Source: Pseudomonadota bacterium (GTDB lineage: Bacteria > Pseudomonadota > Gammaproteobacteria > Burkholderiales > Nitrosomonadaceae). Taken from it: a stretch of 64,000 nucleotides of DNA. Below are positions 7,974-18,391 of this stretch, in pieces. Location of the stretch: NCBI GenBank assembly GCA_018240285.1, contig JAFEGA010000006.1, forward strand, positions 62,001 to 126,000, given 5' to 3'. Positions within the stretch are counted from its first letter, which is position 1; each line of letters opens with the position of its first letter. A program made the position numbers and the translations under genes. The notes under the pieces are model-generated. The model made no database searches. It was not told the DNA's origin and saw only the letters and a list, made by a program, of their open reading frames with translations.

Positions 7974-9929
7974 CTACGGGTGGTTAACGAGCACTAACAC
8001 TTCCGATGGCGGCACGTTGCGGATTTCCACGTAAGCCGTTCCATCATCCATTCGCTTTACAAGCCGGCGGGAACCTACCGGGTGGGTGATGCTAGCGGTT
8101 GATTCCGCCACCGTTTGCTGCGTGTTGATCACGACCGTCAGTTCGCTGCCGGGCGGGCTGAGGCTGGCGTCGACGATCACGTTGCCGCCGCGCGTTTCAT
8201 AGCCGTGCGGATTGACGATGCAGAGCGCCTCTTCGTCGTCGAGTATGCGCGACCAAGCGATGATTTCACCGGCTGCACCCAGTTCGAACGGTGCGCCGAA
8301 ATTCGAGATCGGACGTTGGTATTGCCGTCCCTGGCGCAGTACTGGAAATTGCTTGCGCAGCGCGGCTAAAGCGGCGATGCGCCGGTAAGTGGGGAAGTCG
8401 CTTTGAAAACAATGCGCTCCGGCTGTGCCGAACGCGCCGAAGCCGGGCAAATCGGGATCCTCACCGTCAGCGGCGAGCCCCGCAAGCCCCGATTTCCTTG
8501 GGTGCAATGGTCCGAACATCGCTTCGCGCAAATAGCGGTCGGCATGATCGCCACTTTTGTATCCCGGCAGGAATTGCCGCTCGGATGCTTCCGGTCCGGC
8601 GAACGATTGTTCGGTGCCGTAATAAATGCAGGGAATGCCGAGTGTGAACAGTTGAATCGCCACGGCCGCGGCGGCTTGCTGATCAGTGGCCGCTTCGCTG
8701 CTGAAGCGGATTTTTTCACCGCTGACCTGATCGTGATCGTCCAGAATCGACACATGCCGCTGCCCGAGATTGCGGTGCGAACCCATTTCGGCTTTGCCCG
8801 GATCGAATCCGTTGAAATACGCTGCCGCAGGCAGCAATCCCTTGGCGACATTGTGTAGTGTCGGGCGCATGCCGCCGATGTCGAGCGCGGCGTCGAGATT
8901 GCGCCCCAGCACATCGAGGTAGCGGTCTTCGGCAAAATCGCCTCCGGCAATTTCACCGGCGAGCAGAAAATTCGCTTTGCCGAGGTTGGCGGCGAATTCC
9001 TTGATGGCGCCGCAGAAGTTGCGCGCTTGCTCGAACGAGACATGCTTCAGCGTATCGATGCGGAAACCGTCGCAATCGGTCAGCGCGATCCAGTATTTGT
9101 AGCACTCGGCCAAGTGGTTCAGCACGCCGGTGTAATCTAGATCGAAATCGCGCAAGGTAAAGAAATCGGTGCGTTTATGTTCCGCGTGCGGATCGTCCAG
9201 ACTGCCGCCGCCCAGATCGCCCAGTCCGGCGCGGCTGTAACAATCCGGGGCTTGCAATTCCTGCGGCCAAACGCCTTCGCCGGTAGTATGAATCGTGGCA
9301 CCGATCGGCTGTCCTGTCTGCCCCAGCCATGAGCCAAAGCCGTAGCGCTGCGGGAAGGGTTTGAATGCCGGTGTTTCCGCACCGCCGGGATAAACCCAGT
9401 TGAATCCGGAATGATTGAAGATGATGTCCAGAATGATGCGAATGTTGTGCTGATGTGCGGCATCCACTAAATCGGCCAGATTGGTGCACGTGCCGAAATG
9501 CGGATCGACATCGAGAAAGTGCTGCACGCCGTAACCGTGGAAAGTATCGAGATGGCCGCGCTGGCGGAAAACCGGGCTGAGCCAGATGGTCGTGATGCCG
9601 AGCGCTTGCAAGTAATCGAGTTTGGATTCGACGCCCTTGAGTGTGCCGCCCTGCCAGCGGAACGCGCCCGATTCCGCCCAGCGGTCCCAGCGCCAGTTTT
9701 GTCCGTCCGAACCACGCGGCCGCGCGGCTATGCGGTTGTTACGGTCAAGCAGCGGCCGGTTGCTTTCCTGACCGTCGCTGAAACGGTCAACCAGCAAAAA
9801 ATAGAGCGCTTCATCGCGCCAGTCCGCGGGGGAAGGATAATAGCGCTGGCGGCGCGGTAACGGTACATCGGCTTGCACGCTGCGCGGCAGCGCTTGTTGC
9901 AGAATGTCGTGCGCGAATGGTGTTTTCAT
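7974..9929 (-). CDS. GH13 alpha-amylase family glycosidase
   Basis: This 651-residue GH13 enzyme has the conserved regions in order: IILDIIFNHSG (region I), DGFRIDTLKH (region II, nucleophile Asp near 289), FLLAGEIAGG (region III, acid/base Glu near 325) and ILDDHDQ (region IV, Asp near 399). The family retains alpha-glycosidic bonds; candidate substrates are glycogen, maltodextrin, trehalose or sucrose-type sugars. No signal peptide is apparent, so it is probably cytosolic and acts on storage glucan. It is transcribed alone and converges on the TIR gene with no spacer between stop codons. Exact specificity cannot be read from motifs. Confidence 0.85.
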   Translation of the reverse strand: MKTPFAHDILQQALPRSVQADVPLPRRQRYYPSPADWRDEALYFLLVDRFSDGQESNRPLLDRNNRIAARPRGSDGQNWRWDRWAESGAFRWQGGTLKGVESKLDYLQALGITTIWLSPVFRQRGHLDTFHGYGVQHFLDVDPHFGTCTNLADLVDAAHQHNIRIILDIIFNHSGFNWVYPGGAETPAFKPFPQRYGFGSWLGQTGQPIGATIHTTGEGVWPQELQAPDCYSRAGLGDLGGGSLDDPHAEHKRTDFFTLRDFDLDYTGVLNHLAECYKYWIALTDCDGFRIDTLKHVSFEQARNFCGAIKEFAANLGKANFLLAGEIAGGDFAEDRYLDVLGRNLDAALDIGGMRPTLHNVAKGLLPAAAYFNGFDPGKAEMGSHRNLGQRHVSILDDHDQVSGEKIRFSSEAATDQQAAAAVAIQLFTLGIPCIYYGTEQSFAGPEASERQFLPGYKSGDHADRYLREAMFGPLHPRKSGLAGLAADGEDPDLPGFGAFGTAGAHCFQSDFPTYRRIAALAALRKQFPVLRQGRQYQRPISNFGAPFELGAAGEIIAWSRILDDEEALCIVNPHGYETRGGNVIVDASLSPPGSELTVVINTQQTVAESTASITHPVGSRRLVKRMDDGTAYVEIRNVPPSEVLVLVNHP

Positions 9930-10048
9930 CGATCATCCCTCCGGTCATGAAGTTATGAATCCAGTCACCTGAGGTTTGTTTTTACACCTAAATGCGCTCG
10001 ATGGCAATGCATCCGCGATACGAGTCGCGCGGATGTAGCGGAATGGAG

Positions 10049-11752
10049 TTACCCGTGCGCTTCCTGCGACAATGCTTCCGCTTCACCGTTGGACAGCATG
10101 AATACGCGATCGGCGGCGTTGATTACTGCCGGTTGGTGCGAGACTGCGATAATCGTCAGATGTTTGGCTAAGTTTTGCAGTGTTTCGCAGATGGTGCGTT
10201 CGCTTTCCGGATCCAGCGCACTGGTGGGTTCATCCAGAATCAGGAACGACGGGCTATGCGCCAGCGCCCTTGCGATTGCAATGCGTTGACGCTGGCCGCC
10301 GGACAGCAATCCGCCACGCTCACCGACGACGGTCAGCATTCCCTCCGGCAGCGCACTGACAAAATCCCATGCACCGGCCTGGCGCAGTGCCCGTTCGGCA
10401 TCGGCGGCGGTGAGCGACGGCTCGCCGACCAGAATGTTATTCAGAACGGTGTCGTGCAACAGAATGGTGTCTTGCGAAACATAGCCGATCATATGGCGCC
10501 ATTCGCGTAAGTTGATGTCGTGCAGCGAGACACCGTCGATCCGCACTTCGCCGGATTGCGGCTCGGTCAATCCGCACAACAAGTCCAGCAGCGTGCTTTT
10601 GCCGGTACCGGACGGTCCCATGACGGCGGTGAATGTATTGACCGGTATTTCGATGTTCAAATCCCGGAAGATCACTTTGCGTTCATAATTGAAGCGCACG
10701 TGGTGCAGTGTCACTCCTTTTTGCAACGTGGGTTGCAGCGTTCCGGTTGCTCGCTCGGCGGCTGCGCGCGCGCCTTCGGCGGCCTTGCGCAACGCCCAGT
10801 AGGCGCTTTCCTGCGCGGCCAGTTGCTGGTGCCGGCGTTGCGTTTTATTCAACAAGCCCAGAATACGCGTCAGCAAAAAAACCATCAGCATCACTTCCGG
10901 CAGCGATAGCTGCCAGACTACCAGCGCGAGATACAAGCCGCTGGCTGTCAGCGCAGCGAGAATGGGCTCTTGCAGCGAATTCAACGCTTCCCGGTTCATC
11001 ACTTCGCGGCGTGTGGCTTTTTCCAATTGCTGTGTTTGCTCGCGCAAAATGGCGTCGGCCACGTTGTCGCGCGCCATCGCTTTGAGCGATTTCACCGAAC
11101 TCAGCACATCCGACAGGTAGGCAAGCAAATCGCGCAACAAATGGGTTTGCTTCGTGCCCGCGCGGCGCGTGGCGCTGACTAAACTGTTCAGCACAAACAA
11201 CAGGAAGGAGCCGATAATCAACGAAGCAAGCGTGGCTTCCCATGAGATGAACAATGAAACGGTGGCGTACACCATCACCTGCACTATGAGAGACAACACA
11301 TTGACGCTGTGCTCAAAACCATTGGCTGCGCGGTAAGCTTCCGAGGCGATTGAGTTGGCGAGCGAGCCTACCGGTTGCCGCAGATAATATTGCCAGCGGC
11401 TGGCCAGCAAAGCCTCGATCAGCTCCAGACGCAATGCGGTTGCCACGTGCGCAACGGTATAGCCGACTTGGCGGTTGGCCAGCAGCAACACGAATCCCTT
11501 GAAAAACATGCCGCCGACGATAATTACCAGGATGGTATCCAGCGTGGGATCGATACCGATGTCACGCAGCGCTTTCTCCATGAATTGACCGATGCCGGAG
11601 TCGTTCGATCCGGCATCGCCGACGGCAATCGATATCAAGGGCAGTAGCGCAGTCAGACTCAATCCTTCCGCAATACCGGCGATCAGCAGCGCAACGAGCA
11701 CGAATGCGCTGCGCTGGGGGAAAACCATGATGTACGTGAATAATGTACGCAT
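10049..11752 (-). CDS. ABC exporter, fused membrane and ATPase domains
   Basis: The 567-residue half-transporter has about six transmembrane helices in residues 1-310 and an ATPase domain after residue 340. The ATPase shows Walker A GPSGTGKST, Q-loop YVSQD, signature LSGGQRQRIAIARAL, Walker B FLILDEPTSALD and the H-loop in AVSHQP. It should work as a homodimer in the inner membrane. The fold resembles lipid or oligosaccharide flippases (MsbA/PglK type) and peptide exporters. The substrate is unknown and no partner gene is adjacent. The lol genes start 42 bases upstream on the same strand, so they may share a transcript. Confidence 0.85.
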   Translation of the reverse strand: MRTLFTYIMVFPQRSAFVLVALLIAGIAEGLSLTALLPLISIAVGDAGSNDSGIGQFMEKALRDIGIDPTLDTILVIIVGGMFFKGFVLLLANRQVGYTVAHVATALRLELIEALLASRWQYYLRQPVGSLANSIASEAYRAANGFEHSVNVLSLIVQVMVYATVSLFISWEATLASLIIGSFLLFVLNSLVSATRRAGTKQTHLLRDLLAYLSDVLSSVKSLKAMARDNVADAILREQTQQLEKATRREVMNREALNSLQEPILAALTASGLYLALVVWQLSLPEVMLMVFLLTRILGLLNKTQRRHQQLAAQESAYWALRKAAEGARAAAERATGTLQPTLQKGVTLHHVRFNYERKVIFRDLNIEIPVNTFTAVMGPSGTGKSTLLDLLCGLTEPQSGEVRIDGVSLHDINLREWRHMIGYVSQDTILLHDTVLNNILVGEPSLTAADAERALRQAGAWDFVSALPEGMLTVVGERGGLLSGGQRQRIAIARALAHSPSFLILDEPTSALDPESERTICETLQNLAKHLTIIAVSHQPAVINAADRVFMLSNGEAEALSQEAHG

Positions 11753-11794
11753 AGGCGAATGATTAGAATGAGTCAGAAATTGTCGGTTGCAGCG

Positions 11795-12487
11795 TCATGA
11801 TGCCTGATCGATGTCGCACAAGACACCGTCGATCAGTTGCTGAATACGTTGCGCGCGATTGGCCAAGCGCGCATCGTGCGTGACAATGACCAAACTGGCG
11901 TTGATTTTATGATTTAGCTCCAGCATTAAATCGAATACGTGCTCGGCGGTTTGCCGGTCCAGATTGCCAGTAGGTTCATCCGCCAAAATGCAGGCGGGTT
12001 GTGTCACCAATGCACGCGCCACGGCGGCGCGCTGGCGCTCTCCGCCGGACAATTCACCGGGGGTATGGGTTAGGCGGTGACTCAAACCGACTTGTTTCAG
12101 CATATCGGCGGCGCGGTCGTATGCTTCCCGGTTCGGCAGGCGGCGGATCAGCAACGGCATGGCGACATTTTCCAGCGCGCTGAATTCCGGCAGCAAATGG
12201 TGAAACTGATAAATGAAACCGAGCGAGCCGTTACGCAAGCGGCAACGCTGTTCTTCGCCGATTTGTGCAATATCTTGCCCGAGAATCCGGATGTCGCCGC
12301 TGGTGGGTGCATCCAGTCCGCCGAGCACATGCAGCAGCGTGCTTTTACCCGAGCCGGATGCGCCGACAATCGCCAGCATCTCGCCTTTGCGCAGATCCAG
12401 GTTGACGCCTTTCAGTACCGGTACCGCTAAATCGCCTTGCGAAAACTGCTTCACCAGGCTGCGGCAGGAAATGACCGTATCATTCAT
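11795..12487 (-). CDS. lolD: lipoprotein-releasing system ATPase LolD
   Basis: This 230-residue ABC ATPase of the LolD/MacB group has Walker [28 protein letters not shown] with the family's Q-loop and LolD-typical stretch, signature [15 protein letters not shown] and Walker [13 protein letters not shown]. It powers transfer of outer-membrane lipoproteins from the inner membrane to LolA. Its start overlaps the end of the lolC gene by eight bases, so the two are translationally coupled. Size and motifs are normal. Confidence 0.93.
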   Translation of the reverse strand: MNDTVISCRSLVKQFSQGDLAVPVLKGVNLDLRKGEMLAIVGASGSGKSTLLHVLGGLDAPTSGDIRILGQDIAQIGEEQRCRLRNGSLGFIYQFHHLLPEFSALENVAMPLLIRRLPNREAYDRAADMLKQVGLSHRLTHTPGELSGGERQRAAVARALVTQPACILADEPTGNLDRQTAEHVFDLMLELNHKINASLVIVTHDARLANRAQRIQQLIDGVLCDIDQAS

Positions 12488-13727
12488 AGCGCAACGCCTC
12501 CGCAGGATTTACTTTGGACGCGCGGTAGCTGGGATAAATCGTGGCCAGCAGACTCAGCACAAACGAGGTTACGGCGACACTGGTGATGTCCGCCATCTGC
12601 GGATCGGTCGGGATTTTGCTGATGTAATAAATCTCGCGTGACAGAAATTGCACATTGAACAAGCTTTCGATAAACGCCACCACTTCGCTGACGTTGTAGG
12701 CCAGCAGCATGCCGCCGGTTACGCCGAGAATGGTGCCGAAAACGCCGATGAACGTTCCCTGCACGATAAAGATTTTCATGATGCTGCGTGGACTTGCGCC
12801 CAGTGTACGCAGAATCGCAATGTCGGATTCTTTATCCGTTACCGCCATCACCAAGGTCGAGACGATATTGAATGCCGCAACTGCAATGATTAACGCCAGA
12901 ATCAGCGACAGCATGCGTTTCTCGATCCGGATGGCGCGGAAATAGTTGGCGTGCTGTTTGGTCCAATCGCTGATATAACTGTCAATGGTTAGCATCGCGG
13001 GCAATTCCTGCACCACTTTGGGTGCTAGAAACAAATCGGTCAGCTTGAGACGTACGCCGGACACATCGTCGTTTTCCATGCGATACAGTTTTTGCGCATC
13101 GAACATGTGGATCAAGACCAATCCGGAGTCGTATTCAAAATGTCCCACTTCAAAGATACCGACCACGGTGAATTGCTTCAGCCGGGGCAGAATGCCGGCC
13201 GGTGTGACTTGGCCTTGCGGCGAAATCAAGACGATTTTATCGCCGACGAAAGTGCCCAGCATGCGCGCCAATTCCATGCCGATCACGATACCGAATTCTC
13301 CTGGTACTAGATTATCCAGTTTGCCGCTAACCATCGCGTTGGAGAAATTGGCTACTTTATCTTCCATCGTGGGCAAAATCCCGCGCACAATCACGCCTTG
13401 CACGACTTGATTATGCGACAGCATCCCTTGTGCGCTGACATACGGGGCGGCGGCCTCGACGGCTGGATGCTTGCTGGCTTCATCCGCGATTTGCTGCCAA
13501 TGGCTCAGATTGCCATGCAAATTACCGATCTGAACATGCGAGGCGACACCCAGAATACGGGTGCGTACTTCTTTCTGGAATCCGTTCATGACCGACATGA
13601 CGGTAATCAGCGCTGTCATCCCCAGCGTGATACCCATGAGGGAGATCAATGAAATGAACGAAATGAAGTGATTGCGTTTCTTGGCGCGCGTATAGCGCAA
13701 GCCGATGAAAAGTTCGTAGGGGGACAC
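12480..13727 (-). CDS. lolC: lipoprotein-releasing ABC permease LolC/LolE
   Basis: The 415-residue inner-membrane protein begins [26 protein letters not shown], the family's N-terminal signature given here only to mark the start. It has four transmembrane helices: one N-terminal (about 25-47), a large periplasmic MacB-like domain, then three C-terminal helices. The C-terminus reads [18 protein letters not shown], the usual end of the family. It works with LolD to extract lipoproteins from the inner membrane. Only one permease gene is present, so it probably forms the homodimeric LolF/LolC type. It is the first gene of the lolCD unit. Confidence 0.9.
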   Translation of the reverse strand: MSPYELFIGLRYTRAKKRNHFISFISLISLMGITLGMTALITVMSVMNGFQKEVRTRILGVASHVQIGNLHGNLSHWQQIADEASKHPAVEAAAPYVSAQGMLSHNQVVQGVIVRGILPTMEDKVANFSNAMVSGKLDNLVPGEFGIVIGMELARMLGTFVGDKIVLISPQGQVTPAGILPRLKQFTVVGIFEVGHFEYDSGLVLIHMFDAQKLYRMENDDVSGVRLKLTDLFLAPKVVQELPAMLTIDSYISDWTKQHANYFRAIRIEKRMLSLILALIIAVAAFNIVSTLVMAVTDKESDIAILRTLGASPRSIMKIFIVQGTFIGVFGTILGVTGGMLLAYNVSEVVAFIESLFNVQFLSREIYYISKIPTDPQMADITSVAVTSFVLSLLATIYPSYRASKVNPAEALRYE

Positions 13728-13973
13728 GAATTAAAATACCCGTAATAAGTTCAATTGCGAAGTTTGCCACATTTAAGCCGGGCTTAACAAATAATCGGCG
13801 CAGCCCGGCGGGATTGCAGCAGCAGGATTTTCGCTAAGAAAATGCTGGAAAAGGGCGGCAAGCGATGGTTGAGTAAGGCGGAAAAGCGCAGTTTACACGT
13901 GGAAGTGATCAATGAATTTTTTGCGCCGGATTGCAATGCGACCGGGCGCAGCCGTTTTTTTTTCAAAACCCTC

Positions 13974-14693
13974 CTAAAAGCTGCCGCGCGCTTCGCCAAC
14001 CAATTGACTAAGCTTGGTTATGTCGAGCACGTGCAAATCACGTCCTTGGCGCTTGATGAGATTGTCTTTGATGAGTATTTTCAGTTCGCGCGAAACTGCT
14101 TCACGGTGTGTACTGACTGAATTAGCGATTTCGGTCTGCGTCGGTGATGGTGAAATGACAGCGACATTTGCCGAAACCTTGTGATTTTCAGCTATGCGTA
14201 ATAGCTCTGATTGAATCCGGTTACGTACTGCCAGTGTACTGAAGTCGTATACGCGCTCGGTGAGACGGCGAACCTGCTCCGTTAATCGTTTGAATATAAT
14301 CTCGGCGATTTTCCGGTTGGAATAAATCAGATTCTGAAAGTCTGGCGCGGGCATCGATGCCAGCAATGTGCTGGTTAAGGCAACAGCCGTAGCGGATCGA
14401 GGGTGACCATCTATCGCCGTTAGCTCGCCAAACATTTCACCTGTCGGCAAATTGCATAGAATGACTTCCTGTCCGGATAAACTATGATACATGACACGGA
14501 TATCGCCCTGAACAATGAAAAAGGCGCTATTGGTGTGATCGCGATAGCGCACAATTTCATTTCCAGCATCATAGCGATGCCATTGGCAGGCCGCGGCAAC
14601 CATCTCAATCTCTTTTTGCGACAGATGCTTGAATGCTTTGATGACCGGCAGCATAGCGATAGCGCGGTCAGGCGGTATATTTCGCGTGCTCAT
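13974..14693 (-). CDS. Crp/Fnr family transcription regulator, FNR-type recognition helix, no Fe-S cysteines
   Basis: The protein has an N-terminal cyclic-nucleotide-binding-like barrel (about 15-140), a dimerisation helix and a winged HTH. The recognition helix reads THREAVSRELK, with the E..SR contact set of FNR. The four N-terminal cysteines of FNR are absent, so it does not carry an Fe-S sensor; ligand and targets are unknown. I place the start at the ATG preceded by GGGAG at good spacing. An in-frame TTG 18 bases further upstream is less likely. It may respond to cAMP, given the cyclase at 46-48 kb, but that link is speculative. Confidence 0.85.
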   Translation of the reverse strand: MSTRNIPPDRAIAMLPVIKAFKHLSQKEIEMVAAACQWHRYDAGNEIVRYRDHTNSAFFIVQGDIRVMYHSLSGQEVILCNLPTGEMFGELTAIDGHPRSATAVALTSTLLASMPAPDFQNLIYSNRKIAEIIFKRLTEQVRRLTERVYDFSTLAVRNRIQSELLRIAENHKVSANVAVISPSPTQTEIANSVSTHREAVSRELKILIKDNLIKRQGRDLHVLDITKLSQLVGEARGSF

Positions 14694-15250
14694 TTTCTCC
14701 CGTTTCCCCAAAAGTCTTTTTCCGTTTTCAGATTCTTAAAAACTTTATTATTCCCTGATAGAGATAATGATATATCAAAGTCCGATAAGGTAAAGAACTT
14801 CCGTTTTATTTGTGATAAAAACCTAAAATAATGAGGATCGGGCAATCTAAGTGAGTAAGAGGGGGAAACAATCGGGATTCAGTGGAGTTGATCAACATTA
14901 TTTTTATCATTTCAGCCATCCTGAGCTAATGGGTGAATGAGGTGCGATAGTTGGCTGGGTTGTTTATAGTGGGTAGGCTTTCCGGTCAGTATCTGATTTC
15001 AAAATGAACAACTCACTGAGGCAGATTTTGCTATATCGGCGTGTGCTTCGTGGTGCAAGCCCTCACAATCTTCAGAAAAATATTGACCGGTTGCTTGTAT
15101 GGCGCGCTCTACCAGAAGTATTTCCTTCTAACATCAGATCCAGTAAAGCCGTCAGAACCCATGATCCAATAATATCAGACACATGCTAATTTACAGTATT
15201 CGCTAAAATACTGTAAACAGCAGCACTAAAATTCTTATATTTTAACCAGT
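14694..15250. other. 557-base intergenic region between the Crp/Fnr regulator and hemY
   Basis: No convincing gene is seen. A 61-codon open frame at 15004-15189 has no ribosome binding site and no recognisable family, and is left out. TTGATCAA at about 14887-14894 is a short palindrome resembling half of an FNR/Crp site and could be autoregulatory. TTACAGTATT (15191-15200) pairs with AATACTGTAA (15207-15216), a perfect 10-bp stem without a T-run, about 35 bases beyond the hemY stop. It could be an RNA 3'-end hairpin. Confidence 0.4.
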
Positions 15251-16426
15251 TCAATTGAGTTGTTTCAGCGTTAACTGCAGCCCTTTATTGTAATGATCCA
15301 TAGCGAGTTCATGCTTGCCTAATTTCTCGTTTAATTGCGCTAAGGCAAAATGCGCTTTTTGTCCAGGTTGAACAGACAAGCTTGCTTCCAAATAATTTTG
15401 CGCTTTACCCCAAAGCTCGCAATACGTGCAGAGTTTACCTAAGGTCAGCAGCAATTGTGCATTATTCGGTTGTACTCTAAGCCAAACTTCGGCGCATTCA
15501 ATTTGTCTGCTGACGTGATAATCCAGGCATTCGGAATACAGTTCGATTAATTCGTTATCCCAAGAAAAAGGCACGCTTGACTCAATAATCTTATTGGCCA
15601 TATTGCAATCGCCCAAAGAGATGTAAGCGCGCGCGGCAGCAGCGGAAAGCTTGCTATCCATTTTATCCAGCGGTGATATGTGCTGCCAATATTGATTCAA
15701 TGACTGCAAATCAGTGGCTTTGCTTCTGATATTTTTTATTTGCGCATCGTGTTTTAATTTCTTTATCAGCGTTTTATTCACTGATTGGCGTTTGGCCAAT
15801 ATGTCGATCAATTCAAGAACCGCATCCCAATTCCCTGCTTGCTGCTGCGCTTCCAGCTCTAGCTGCAGCACGGCGGTGGATTGCAAGCCGCCTTCTGAGT
15901 ACAGTGATTGCAATATGTCGAGCGCTTCTTGATGGTTCTCATTTTTCAGCAGAAACTCGGTTTTTGCGGCCAAACAGAGCGATTTTTCATCCGGCGCTTC
16001 GGCAAGTGCGGTATTGATATATTGATCGCGTGCGGCGGCCTCATCAAGCATTTGCGCCGAGCGAGCGGCAATGACAGCACTGATTGCTTTGGCTGTTGAA
16101 GAATCGGCTAACTTTAATGCAACGGCTGTATTCTTTTGCGATTTGACATAGTCGCCTTCTAAATATGCTTTTAAGCCGGACAAGAGCATTTCGTCTGTTT
16201 TTTTATGACGATGCCGTTGACTGAAACCAAAAATTCCCAGAATAAACCGGACCAGAATGTAAAAAATAAAGAAAGCTACGACCGCACCAATGATGAATTG
16301 ATCTAAGGGTAATTCCCATTGGTAAGGCGGCATTTCTATCAGAGCACGCCCTGTTGTATTTTTGGCAGCCAAGGTGACAGCTACAGCAGCAGCGAATAGC
16401 GCCAATAGCCAGAGTATCAGTTTCAT
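15251..16426 (-). CDS. hemY: HemY-like TPR membrane protein of the heme operon
   Basis: The 391-residue protein has two N-terminal transmembrane helices (about 3-22 and 43-65) followed by TPR-like helical repeats to the end, the standard HemY layout. The start MKLILWLLALFAAAVAVTL and the spacing of the helices are typical. HemY is not the protoporphyrinogen oxidase of the same name in Gram-positives; it is an inner-membrane protein associated with the heme pathway. GGAG lies eight bases before the ATG. It follows hemD by 87 bases, and no hemX lies between them, unlike the enteric order hemCDXY. Confidence 0.88.
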   Translation of the reverse strand: MKLILWLLALFAAAVAVTLAAKNTTGRALIEMPPYQWELPLDQFIIGAVVAFFIFYILVRFILGIFGFSQRHRHKKTDEMLLSGLKAYLEGDYVKSQKNTAVALKLADSSTAKAISAVIAARSAQMLDEAAARDQYINTALAEAPDEKSLCLAAKTEFLLKNENHQEALDILQSLYSEGGLQSTAVLQLELEAQQQAGNWDAVLELIDILAKRQSVNKTLIKKLKHDAQIKNIRSKATDLQSLNQYWQHISPLDKMDSKLSAAAARAYISLGDCNMANKIIESSVPFSWDNELIELYSECLDYHVSRQIECAEVWLRVQPNNAQLLLTLGKLCTYCELWGKAQNYLEASLSVQPGQKAHFALAQLNEKLGKHELAMDHYNKGLQLTLKQLN

Positions 16427-16513
16427 ATATTCTCCTTCATTGCAGTAGAGACATCATTGTTAATATTGAACCGCGATTGCAAATACATATACATCCAAAT
16501 CCAAATCCGTTCT

Positions 16514-17308
16514 TCAGTTGTACTGTTTCCCGGTTGCCTGAAAGTATGTTTGCAGACCCTTCAATAAGCCTTCATCACCCGTAGAAGGCGCTTTGATGAT
16601 TTTTTCCAGTCCTAATTCTCTGGCGGTCTGAGCAATTCGTTCGTGAACTGTGAAAACCGGAGTCAATTTCAGCAATTGTTGGCCAAGCATGCCTATTATG
16701 TCAAATAAATTATGCAATCCTTCGCTGCTTGTGACAATCACGGCGTGTATTTTACCGTGTGACCAATCGGCAAGTAATGATGCTGTATCCAGATCGGGTT
16801 TGCGGCGTTGATAACATTCGGCATATTCCACTTGCGCACCGCGCTGTGTGAGCGTGTCGCCCAGTAACTGCCTGCCGCCGTTGCCTCGGAAGATCACCAC
16901 CCGTTGCCCGGTCATGTGTTGCAGTGCGGCTTGCTGGAGTAACGCTTCGCTATCGGAATTTCCATCCGGTACGAGCACATCATCGACACCATATTGTTTC
17001 AAGGCATCCGCGCTGCCTTTGCCGACGGTGGCAATCTTCAGATGCGCGGGCAATGCGCGCTGTTGGATGATCAACGGCATGCTTTTATTGACGGCATTCG
17101 GGCTGACAAAAATCGCCCAGTCGAATTCATCCAGGTGACGGATGAGATTCTTTAGTGGCTCCAAATCGGGAATATCCATAATTTCCAGCACGGGAAGCAA
17201 AATCGGATTGCCGCCCAGAACGCGAATTTGTTCCGCCAGAAAAGCGGCTTGATGCACTGGCCGAGTAACTACGATATTAAGGCCGGTAAGTAGTGCGCTG
17301 GCAGACAA
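16514..17308 (-). CDS. hemD: uroporphyrinogen-III synthase
   Basis: This 264-residue protein has the HemD two-domain pattern: VTRPVHQAAFLAEQIRVLG at the start, FVSPNAVNKSM, ATVGKGSADALKQYG, VVIFRGNGGRQLLGDTL, YECYQRRKP-like sequence and VTSSEGLHNLF near the end. It closes hydroxymethylbilane, with inversion of ring D, to uroporphyrinogen III, the precursor of heme, siroheme and cobalamin. The gene starts two bases after the hemC stop codon, so the pair is coupled. HemD sequences diverge widely, but position and motifs agree. Confidence 0.92.
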   Translation of the reverse strand: MSASALLTGLNIVVTRPVHQAAFLAEQIRVLGGNPILLPVLEIMDIPDLEPLKNLIRHLDEFDWAIFVSPNAVNKSMPLIIQQRALPAHLKIATVGKGSADALKQYGVDDVLVPDGNSDSEALLQQAALQHMTGQRVVIFRGNGGRQLLGDTLTQRGAQVEYAECYQRRKPDLDTASLLADWSHGKIHAVIVTSSEGLHNLFDIIGMLGQQLLKLTPVFTVHERIAQTARELGLEKIIKAPSTGDEGLLKGLQTYFQATGKQYN

Positions 17309-17310
17309 TG

Positions 17311-18267
17311 TTATTTCCAGCCTTCTGCCGGGGCCAAGGTCGCCAAGATTTCACCGGCACCTTTATTAATCAGCTTTTGCGCCAATTGCTGCCCCATGGT
17401 AATACCGTTTTCCGGTTTGCCATTCAATGTATCGCTCACAATGCGACTGCCATCGGGCTGCGCTACGAATCCGCGCAATTGCAACGAACCATCGATAATT
17501 TCGCCAAACGCGCCCAGCGGTACCTGGCAACTACCACCCAATACGCGGCTCATGGCACGCTCGGCCTCGACGCAATAGGCAGTTTCCGGGTGATGCAGCG
17601 GTTGCATCAATTCAATCAAGTCGGTACGGTCGGCACGGCATTCGATTCCCAAGGCGCCCTGTCCAACTGCGGGCAAGCTTTGTTCGGGATTCAGCAACGC
17701 AGTGATGCGATCGGATAGTCCAAGCCGTTTTAAACCGGCGGCTGCCAGAATGATCGCGGCATACTGCCCTTCATCGAGTTTGCGCAAGCGGGTTTGCACG
17801 TTACCACGCAACGGCTGGACTTGAAGGTGCGGGAATTGCGCGCGCAATTGACTTTCGCGCCGTAAACTTGAGGTGCCGACAATACTGCCTTCGGGCAGCG
17901 CATCGAGGTTACTAAAGCGATTAGAAACGAAAGCATCGCGGGGGTCTTCCCGTTCCGTTATGGCCGCCAGCTTAAATCCTTCCGGCACATTCATCGGCAT
18001 GTCTTTCATTGAATGCACAGCAATGTCAGCTCGCCCGTCTTCCAATGCTTGCTCGAGTTCTTTGATGAACAATCCTTTTCCACCGATTTTTGATAAAGAT
18101 TGATCCAGTATTTGATCGCCGCGCGTTGTCATGCCGAGTATGCTGATTTCAGTTTGCGGGTATAATTCGCGCAAACATTTCTGGATGAACTGCGCTTGCC
18201 ACATCGCAAGTAAACTCTCCCGGGATGCGATGACGATTTTCTGTGGAGATAAAAGTGAGTTGGGCAT
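17311..18267 (-). CDS. hemC: hydroxymethylbilane synthase (porphobilinogen deaminase)
   Basis: The 318-residue enzyme joins four porphobilinogen units into hydroxymethylbilane in the cytosol. Visible motifs are [21 protein letters not shown] with the catalytic Asp region, [23 protein letters not shown] and [13 protein letters not shown], whose Cys holds the dipyrromethane cofactor. It is the first gene of hemC-hemD-hemY and diverges from ppc across 124 bases that must hold both promoters. Autotrophic nitrifiers have a high cytochrome c demand, which fits a dedicated heme operon. Confidence 0.95.
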   Translation of the reverse strand: MPNSLLSPQKIVIASRESLLAMWQAQFIQKCLRELYPQTEISILGMTTRGDQILDQSLSKIGGKGLFIKELEQALEDGRADIAVHSMKDMPMNVPEGFKLAAITEREDPRDAFVSNRFSNLDALPEGSIVGTSSLRRESQLRAQFPHLQVQPLRGNVQTRLRKLDEGQYAAIILAAAGLKRLGLSDRITALLNPEQSLPAVGQGALGIECRADRTDLIELMQPLHHPETAYCVEAERAMSRVLGGSCQVPLGAFGEIIDGSLQLRGFVAQPDGSRIVSDTLNGKPENGITMGQQLAQKLINKGAGEILATLAPAEGWK

Positions 18268-18391
18268 TAATAGTATAAAATGAAAAAATTACAAAAAAAT
18301 TTGCATGGCAATCATTTTAGCATGGCCGGTAGTGACTTGGCTTATTGCCGGCACATGCTGGATTCATTTTTAATCGTGGGTATGTAATGCG

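Noticed and set aside
15004..15189. 61-codon open frame between the Crp/Fnr regulator and hemY
   Set aside because: No ribosome binding site, no recognisable family, and composition like its non-coding surroundings.
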